A DNA stretch of 10,337 bases from an uncultured Chryseolinea sp. (GTDB lineage Bacteria > Bacteroidota > Bacteroidia > Cytophagales > Cyclobacteriaceae): contig CAMLER010000123.1 of NCBI GenBank assembly GCA_946478915.1, forward strand, positions 1 to 10,337, given 5' to 3'. Below, piece after piece: positions 5,553 through 10,337 of the stretch; position 1 is the first letter of the stretch, and each line of letters starts with the position of its first letter. The notes beneath the pieces are model-generated. The model saw only the letters and a program-made list of their open reading frames with translations. It was not told where the DNA came from and made no database searches. The position numbers and the translations under genes are program-made.

Positions 5553-6238
5553 TGATCCCTCCGCCTTCTGAAATTACCACCTTTATTGTTCTTGAACGAA
5601 CGATGGCCGCCACCCTGATGACGTTGTTGACCACCTCCACCACCATTGCCTTGTGGCCTTGCTTTTTTCCGCTCTTTATAAAGCTTCTCAAAGAGGTTGT
5701 CTTCTCTGACTTTTTCAATCGTCATATTTAACGCGCCGCCGGACATAGCCTGGATATCCCTTAAAATTACAGAGTCATCCAAGGTTTCCTTGTTCCAATT
5801 ACCGTAAAATGTCTTCATCAGTTTGCCGAGGTAGATAATGGCTTCCTCACGTTCCTGCGCATCATCTTTTTTCAAAGCCTCTTTGACCAATTTTTCGATG
5901 TTCTTTCCGTAGTGCTTGAAGCGTACATCATTTTTTGGATATAACATCTTCATCGGTTTCTTGAAGATCAGTTCCCGCTCAGGCATCGGGTATGGGCTGT
6001 TTACTTCGAGATTGAAGTCTGCTATGATGTACAAATCGTCCCACAGCCGCTGCGGATTATCGGGTTGATCTTTAATACTGGGGGTCAATTGTTTAATAAG
6101 CTCGATGAGTGTGTAAGCGAGTTCGGTACGCTTCTCTTTGTCAGATACTGTTCTGAGGTATTCAACCAGCTTTTGAACGTTCCGACCATATTCTTTCAGA
6201 ATAATATCCGGACGTTGTGAGTTATATTCTCCTATCAT
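5549..6238 (-). CDS. DUF4290 family protein with RGG-like tail
   Basis: I recognise this 229-residue protein as the Bacteroidota-specific DUF4290 family, of unknown function. The folded part (1-190) looks all-helical and contains an internal duplication: KEYGRNVQKLVEYL (15-28) and the following helix LAYTLIELIKQLTP (40-53) are echoed by KHYGKNIEKLVKEA (108-121) and AIIYLGKLMKTFYG (133-146). The tail from about 193 is low-complexity: PQGNGGGGGQQRHQGGG, then SFKNNKGGNFRRRRDQ. It is rich in Gly, Arg, Gln and Asn, as in disordered RNA-binding tails. There is no signal peptide or membrane segment, so it is probably cytoplasmic. It lies between the helicase gene (77 bp upstream) and murA (145 bp downstream), all on the minus strand, suggesting possible co-transcription. 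The tail suggests nucleic-acid contact, but that is inference. Confidence 0.85.
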   Translation of the reverse strand: MIGEYNSQRPDIILKEYGRNVQKLVEYLRTVSDKEKRTELAYTLIELIKQLTPSIKDQPDNPQRLWDDLYIIADFNLEVNSPYPMPERELIFKKPMKMLYPKNDVRFKHYGKNIEKLVKEALKKDDAQEREEAIIYLGKLMKTFYGNWNKETLDDSVILRDIQAMSGGALNMTIEKVREDNLFEKLYKERKKARPQGNGGGGGQQRHQGGGHRSFKNNKGGNFRRRRDQ

Positions 6239-6315
6239 TTTTTTGTTGATTCTATTCTATGGACGTGTATACGGCTGTACGGTGGATTGTCACCACGCAA
6301 AAATCTACCCAACCT

Positions 6316-8568
6316 TTAGTTGTGAATTCGAAGTTTAGCAAAGCTAAGCAATAAGGTCTTCTCTCCAAAATCGTCGAATTTTATCTTCGCTTTTCGGTCA
6401 GCGCCGGTAAAATCCATCTGCAACACCATCCCAAACCCAAATTTCGGATGTTCAACCTTCATTCCCTCCTGCAAAGATGCTGTGTCGCTGGGTACAAAGT
6501 CAGTTGGTGCTCTGTAAGAAGTAACTTTCGGAGGTGGAGTGGAGCTAATAGTCTTTCGAATACCGCTCACCAGAGTTTTCGCATACTCACTGTTAGGCGG
6601 GACCGACTCCAGGCCCGCAAATTTGCTGCTTACTTTAATGTACGATTGATCGATATCATCCAGGAACCGGCTGGGTTCGCAGTTCTTTAATCGCCCGAAT
6701 CGATAGCGGGTCAATGCGTAGGATAAAAACAGTCTTTTTTGAGCGCGTGTGATCGCTACATAAAAAAGTCTTCTTTCCTCCTCCAAATCGGCGCGGCTGC
6801 TTAACATCATTTGGGATGGGAACAGATCCTCCTCCAACCCCACAATGTACACATGCCGGAACTCTAACCCTTTGGCCATGTGGATGGTCATTAGCGTTAC
6901 CTTTTCGGTGTCCTGGTCCTTATCCTCATCCTGACCGGTTACCAGCGAAACTTCTTGTAAAAAGGCCCCCAGACTTTTATCCTGGCGCTCCGGATCGTCA
7001 ACAAATTCCTTTATAGCGTTCAATAATTCCTGAACGTTTTCATACCGGCTTAAGCCCTCAACGGTCTTATCTTCGTAAAGTTCGCGCAGCAAGCCCGATC
7101 CTTTTGCAATTTCAAATGCAGCATCGTAGGCATCCTTTCTTTCAACTTCAATCCCAAAGCGTTTTATCATGGCAACAAAATCTCCAATCGGAGATGCCGC
7201 TCTGCCTCCGATGAACTTATCCGCATGTTGGACTACTTCCCAGATAGGCAGGTCGTGATCGTTGGCTGCGACAATAATCTTATCGATAGAGGAGTCTCCA
7301 ATGCCCCGCTTTGGCAGGTTTATAATTCTTCGAAATGATGCCTCATCCTGTTGGTTGATTGAATATCGCATGTAGGCCAGCAGGTCTTTGATTTCTTTTC
7401 GCTGATAGAAGGAGAGTCCACCAACAACTTTGTATTTTATATTCATTCGACGCAAAGCCTCTTCGATGGCCCGCGACTGGCTGTTGGTTCTGTATAAAAT
7501 GACAAAGTCACTGAACTTCAACTGGTGCTGCATTTTCTCCTGGAAAATGGATGAAGCGATTAGTCTACCCTCTTCGTTATCGGATACGGCTTTGATAAGT
7601 TCTATCAGAGAGCCTTCCTCGTTGGAGGTCCAAACATTTTTTGGAAGCTGCGCCCGATTCTTTTTTATTACAGAGTTGGCAGCATTCACGATGTTTTGAG
7701 TGGAGCGATAATTCTGCTCCAGCTTTATAATTTTCAGTTCGGGATAATCGCGCTCAAAATTCAAAATGTTTGTAATGTCCGCGCCACGAAATGCGTAAAT
7801 ACTTTGAGCATCGTCACCGACTACACAAATATTTTGGCGAACTGCTGCGAGTTTCCGAATGATGAAATATTGGCAAAGATTGGTATCCTGAAACTCGTCT
7901 ACCAACACGTATTGTATACGATGTTGATATTTGTTCAATACCTCCAGGTGTTCCTTGAAAAGTTTATCCGTGTTAAAAAGCAAATCGTCGAAATCCATTG
8001 CACCGGCCTTGAAGCAACGCAGGGCATATGTCTTATAAATTTTGCCAATCTCCGGTCTTAAGTTGGCCGCATCGTCGCCCATCAGCTCAGCATTTGCCAG
8101 ATAGTCCTGCCATCCAATCAAGCTGTTTTTTGCCGCTGAAATCCTGTTGTAGACGGTACTCGGCTTGTACGCCTGGTCGTCGAGCCCCAATTCTTTGATA
8201 ATATTTTTGATCAGGGTTTTCGAATCGTCTGTGTCGTAGATGGTGAAATTGCTTGGATAGTCCAGGTGGCGCGCCTCTGCCCGGAGGATCCGCGCGAAAA
8301 CCGAGTGAAATGTTCCCATCCACAAATTCCTTGCATCGTGGCCAACTACCCGTTCAATGCGGTCTCGCATTTCCTTGGCTGCCTTATTAGTAAAGGTGAG
8401 CGCCATGATGTTGAAGGGATCCACTCCCTTGCTGATCAGGTGCGCTATACGATAGGTTAATACCCTGGTTTTACCAGAACCGGCACCCGCGATGAGCATG
8501 CATGGTCCCTCCGTGTTCAATACTCCCTCTTGCTGAGGCTCATTCAAACTCTCTAGATAATTCATCAT
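6316..8568 (-). CDS. UvrD/PcrA-type superfamily 1A DNA helicase
   Basis: This ATP-driven 3'-5' DNA helicase belongs to the UvrD/PcrA group, which acts in nucleotide excision repair, replication-fork rescue and removal of RecA filaments. From the ATG at 8568 the protein is 750 residues, in the usual range of 720-780. Motifs in order are Walker A AGAGSGKTR (27-35), Ia LTFTNKAAKEM (57-67), II VLVDEFQDTN (221-230), III VVGDDAQSIYAFRGA (249-263), IV LEQNYRST (283-290), V TIHMAKGLEF (561-570) and VI FYVAITRAQKR (602-612). The C-terminal domain with HPKFGFGMVL and FDDFGEKTLLLSFAKL (about 703-748) is the Tudor-like module typical of PcrA/UvrD. An upstream in-frame TTG at 8580 would add four residues; I prefer the adjacent ATGs at 8568 or 8565, because family members begin close to the NYLESLN segment. 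It is divergent from the DUF3109 gene. I cannot separate pcrA from uvrD by sequence alone. Confidence 0.95.
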   Translation of the reverse strand: MMNYLESLNEPQQEGVLNTEGPCMLIAGAGSGKTRVLTYRIAHLISKGVDPFNIMALTFTNKAAKEMRDRIERVVGHDARNLWMGTFHSVFARILRAEARHLDYPSNFTIYDTDDSKTLIKNIIKELGLDDQAYKPSTVYNRISAAKNSLIGWQDYLANAELMGDDAANLRPEIGKIYKTYALRCFKAGAMDFDDLLFNTDKLFKEHLEVLNKYQHRIQYVLVDEFQDTNLCQYFIIRKLAAVRQNICVVGDDAQSIYAFRGADITNILNFERDYPELKIIKLEQNYRSTQNIVNAANSVIKKNRAQLPKNVWTSNEEGSLIELIKAVSDNEEGRLIASSIFQEKMQHQLKFSDFVILYRTNSQSRAIEEALRRMNIKYKVVGGLSFYQRKEIKDLLAYMRYSINQQDEASFRRIINLPKRGIGDSSIDKIIVAANDHDLPIWEVVQHADKFIGGRAASPIGDFVAMIKRFGIEVERKDAYDAAFEIAKGSGLLRELYEDKTVEGLSRYENVQELLNAIKEFVDDPERQDKSLGAFLQEVSLVTGQDEDKDQDTEKVTLMTIHMAKGLEFRHVYIVGLEEDLFPSQMMLSSRADLEEERRLFYVAITRAQKRLFLSYALTRYRFGRLKNCEPSRFLDDIDQSYIKVSSKFAGLESVPPNSEYAKTLVSGIRKTISSTPPPKVTSYRAPTDFVPSDTASLQEGMKVEHPKFGFGMVLQMDFTGADRKAKIKFDDFGEKTLLLSFAKLRIHN

Positions 8569-8686
8569 TTCGGCGTGCAAGTTAGAGCACTGTTCATTCT
8601 GGGCGCTAGGTAACTAAAAATAATTCGAAATTTTTCCAAAAATCGTCCCGTATAACTGGTCTTACGATTAGCGAAAGCTGTTTTGA

Positions 8687-8715
8687 TTGACGAACAATTC
8701 TAAACAATATTTTTG
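8687..8715 (+). promoter_or_regulatory. Possible Bacteroidota-type promoter for the DUF3109 gene
   Basis: TATTTTTG (8708-8715) matches TAnnTTTG. A TTG lies 18 bp upstream (8687-8689), and a TTTTG lies a little further off (8681-8685, 22-bp spacing). Transcription from here would give a leader of about 125 nt containing the octamer array. The spacing is less good than for the site at 2688-2718. The rest of the 8569-8848 divergent gap holds no other recognisable element apart from the octamer array. Confidence 0.35.
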
Positions 8716-8794
8716 AAATAAAAGTCTCGATTCCTCCTCCATTTTTCCCACACTATGACGAAATCATGCCAACCTAAAGTACCACTTTAACTCC

Positions 8795-8842
8795 CCAATC
8801 TTCCAATCTTCTAATTTTCTAATCTTCCAATTTCCTTACCTT
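8795..8842. repeat. Octamer array, CCAATCTT family, just before the DUF3109 start
   Basis: Six 8-bp units follow one another: CCAATCTT, CCAATCTT, CTAATTTT, CTAATCTT, CCAATTTC, CTTACCTT. They are followed by TACCCC and the ATG. The plus strand of the array has no G at all. The array ends 6 bp before the start codon, the same distance as the array before xth. Confidence 0.85.
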
Positions 8843-8848
8843 TACCCC

Positions 8849-9439
8849 ATGATTAAAGTAGGTGACGTTCTTATATCCGACGATGTGCGCGATAAAGAGT
8901 TTGTTTGCAATCTTGAAAAATGCAAAGGAGCTTGCTGTGTGGAGGGTGATTTCGGTGCTCCATTAGTCGAAGAGGAACTTGCAATCCTCGAAAATATTTA
9001 TCCACAGATAAAAAAATATCTGACCCCGCGCGGAATCGAAGAAATCGAAAAACAAGGAACCCATACTGTCGACGATGAAGGTGATCTTTGCACCCCTGTT
9101 ATCGACGGAAGAGAGTGTGTTTACGCAGTTTATGACAAGAAAGGCATATTGAAGTGTGGTATTGAAGCTGCCTACAATGATGGTGTGATTGATTGGAAAA
9201 AGCCGATCTCCTGTCATCTTTACCCGATACGCATTACGCAAAAGAAGGATTTTGAAGCATTAAATTACCACAAGTGGCACATCTGCTCACCCGCTTGTTC
9301 GTTGGGAAAGGAGCTACAGGTACCAGTGTACAAATTCCTGAAGGATCCATTGATACGCAAGTATGGACAGGCCTGGTACGACGAACTGGTGCACGTCATT
9401 GAGACGACACCCACGCCATTGAAGAAAAGTAAATTATAG
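8849..9439 (+). CDS. DUF3109 family cysteine-cluster protein
   Basis: This 196-residue protein matches what I know of DUF3109, a family related to the YkgJ-type zinc/iron-chelating cysteine-cluster proteins; its biochemical role is not established. It contains ten cysteines: C20, C25, C29, C30, C81, C90, C103, C122, C146 and C150. The conserved groups are [11 protein letters not shown] (20-30), [18 protein letters not shown] (89-106), ISCHLYPIR (120-128) and [10 protein letters not shown] (144-153). The spacing suggests binding of one or more metal ions or an Fe-S cluster, which is inference. There is no signal peptide or membrane segment, so it should be cytoplasmic. The ATG is directly preceded by an octamer repeat array and has no Shine-Dalgarno sequence. 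The stop TAG (9437-9439) overlaps the end of the convergent membrane protein gene. Confidence 0.88.
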   Translation: MIKVGDVLISDDVRDKEFVCNLEKCKGACCVEGDFGAPLVEEELAILENIYPQIKKYLTPRGIEEIEKQGTHTVDDEGDLCTPVIDGRECVYAVYDKKGILKCGIEAAYNDGVIDWKKPISCHLYPIRITQKKDFEALNYHKWHICSPACSLGKELQVPVYKFLKDPLIRKYGQAWYDELVHVIETTPTPLKKSKL

Positions 9440-10337
9440 TCTTGGTGCCAGCCAAAGGTATCCAGCCGACAGCATCAGTAAAACGTAGAAGACAATCGGC
9501 GGAACATTTTTCGTGATCGTAATTTCTTTTGAATCTGATTTCGAATTCGACTTGCTTTTCAGGCCATTGATCCACATTTGATTTTTGATTGACAAAGTAT
9601 TCCAGGATGGTCGTGATTGTACGTAATAGGGTTTTACCGCACCATGATCTGTGGTGAGCAAGTGCCATCCTTTTTTCGAACCCCAGGTTCGTCCATGCCA
9701 CACGTTGTCCAGAATAACATTTTCCCGTAAAGGTATCAACGTTGAATCATCCATCAATTTGATATCGTCAGTTGCAGACAACACTTCAATTTCTATCGGC
9801 TCATCCTCGTACCAGGGGAACGGTGTTACGATTTTGATTGAAGAATTTTCCTCTTTTCTTCTTGCGACATTCTCCAGAAGGGGAGACCAGATCTCTGCAT
9901 ACGCAAGAGAATCGCCCGCCAGCCTCAGCTGGAAAGTTTCTTGTAACAGTTGAAACCCAATCTTACCGGCGCGATGGAACGCATAGCCGTTCAGAGATCC
10001 ACTTTTATTACTCAGCAGCGGAATAACACCCTGCTGTTTCTGTACGCGGACAGGTGAGGTGGGAAGTATAAAGGACTTTCGGCCAACACTTACCGCGGTT
10101 GTATCTTTCTTCACGGAGACGGTTTCGAAGGGGAAAAAATCCGACGGCATTTTTCCAATTGGAGGCAGGCCCAGAAGCCCGAGTCCCCGCTTAATGGATT
10201 TGTCCAGGTCAGCTTTTTCTTGTGCAGTTAACATGTTCAGGGAAGTTGCATCAGCGACAACAAGGTCCATTTCAGAAAGCAGTTGTTCGGAAAGTCGCGA
10301 TACCGCTACACTCTCGCGATTGATGAACTCATTCCGA
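9434..10337 (-). CDS. Membrane-anchored protein, C-terminal 300 residues, BatA-like (5' end off the right edge)
   Basis: The minus-strand frame is open from the right edge to the TAA at 9434-9436, giving 300 visible residues. A methionine at 10270 is internal, because the frame continues upstream through 22 more codons (reading [20 protein letters not shown] just before it). The segment [20 protein letters not shown] followed by a GLGLLGLPP stretch resembles the glutamine-amidotransferase-like fold in large Bacteroidota BatA-domain membrane proteins. [18 protein letters not shown] and [17 protein letters not shown] also fit what I remember of that group. One hydrophobic segment, [20 protein letters not shown], closes the protein as a C-terminal membrane anchor. 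The body is therefore probably periplasmic, and a further N-terminal membrane region is expected outside the window. The family call is from memory and moderate; the anchor and truncation are directly visible. Confidence 0.7.
   Translation of the reverse strand, partial: RNEFINRESVAVSRLSEQLLSEMDLVVADATSLNMLTAQEKADLDKSIKRGLGLLGLPPIGKMPSDFFPFETVSVKKDTTAVSVGRKSFILPTSPVRVQKQQGVIPLLSNKSGSLNGYAFHRAGKIGFQLLQETFQLRLAGDSLAYAEIWSPLLENVARRKEENSSIKIVTPFPWYEDEPIEIEVLSATDDIKLMDDSTLIPLRENVILDNVWHGRTWGSKKGWHLLTTDHGAVKPYYVQSRPSWNTLSIKNQMWINGLKSKSNSKSDSKEITITKNVPPIVFYVLLMLSAGYLWLAPRL

Noticed and set aside
7696..8061. 121-codon open frame on the plus strand inside the helicase gene
   Set aside because: It is antisense to conserved helicase motifs II and III and has no family resemblance; it is a shadow frame.
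8578..8580. TTG at 8580 as the helicase start
   Set aside because: Two ATGs follow at 8568 and 8565, right before the conserved N-terminus. A TTG adding only four residues is less likely.
8795..8842. CRISPR-like array
   Set aside because: The units are 8 bp without spacers; this is a degenerate simple tandem repeat. No cas genes are present.
10268..10270. Methionine at 10270 as the start of the right-edge gene
   Set aside because: The same frame stays open to the window edge with sequence of the same character, so this is an internal methionine of a larger truncated protein.

Overview
The window looks like chromosomal DNA of a member of the Bacteroidota, most likely a Cytophagales-like lineage. 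The evidence is the gene content (a DUF4290 protein beside murA, a DUF3109 protein, a BatA-like membrane protein), the absence of clear Shine-Dalgarno sequences, and two Bacteroidota-type promoter candidates (TTTG or TTG, then TAnnTTTG). This assignment is inferred from sequence features and memory, not from a search.

Layout from left to right. Positions 1-1111 (minus) hold most of a histidine ammonia-lyase gene (hutH) that runs off the left edge. It is followed in the same direction by hisS (1189-2556, minus). A 52-residue, very basic protein gene (2741-2899, plus) has its own candidate promoter and an intrinsic terminator. Next come xth (exodeoxyribonuclease III, 3151-3918, plus) and, convergent to it, murA (4096-5403, minus). 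Upstream of murA in the same direction are a DUF4290 gene (5549-6238) and a PcrA/UvrD-type helicase (6316-8568). A DUF3109 cysteine-cluster protein (8849-9439, plus) is divergent from the helicase. It overlaps stop-to-stop with a membrane protein gene (minus) that runs off the right edge.

Most genes are housekeeping: translation (hisS, possibly the small basic protein), DNA repair (xth, pcrA/uvrD), cell-wall precursor synthesis (murA) and amino-acid catabolism (hutH). There are no tRNAs, rRNAs, CRISPR arrays, insertion sequences or phage genes.

The unusual element is between the genes. Almost every larger intergenic gap carries a short degenerate tandem array with a strict 7-bp period, or 8-bp in one case. 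Different gaps use different unit sequences: TTTAAAG or its complement, GGTTCGA, TTGCGTT, GCTGANN, CTACTTA/CAATTAC and CCAATCTT. The arrays stop at gene boundaries. Two contain the stop codon of a gene (xth, DUF4290), one abuts the murA stop, and two end 6 bp before a start codon (xth, DUF3109). The small gene is bracketed by inverted copies of one array, and xth is flanked by a 19-bp exact direct repeat. This set of intergenic heptamer arrays is the best candidate here for something undescribed.
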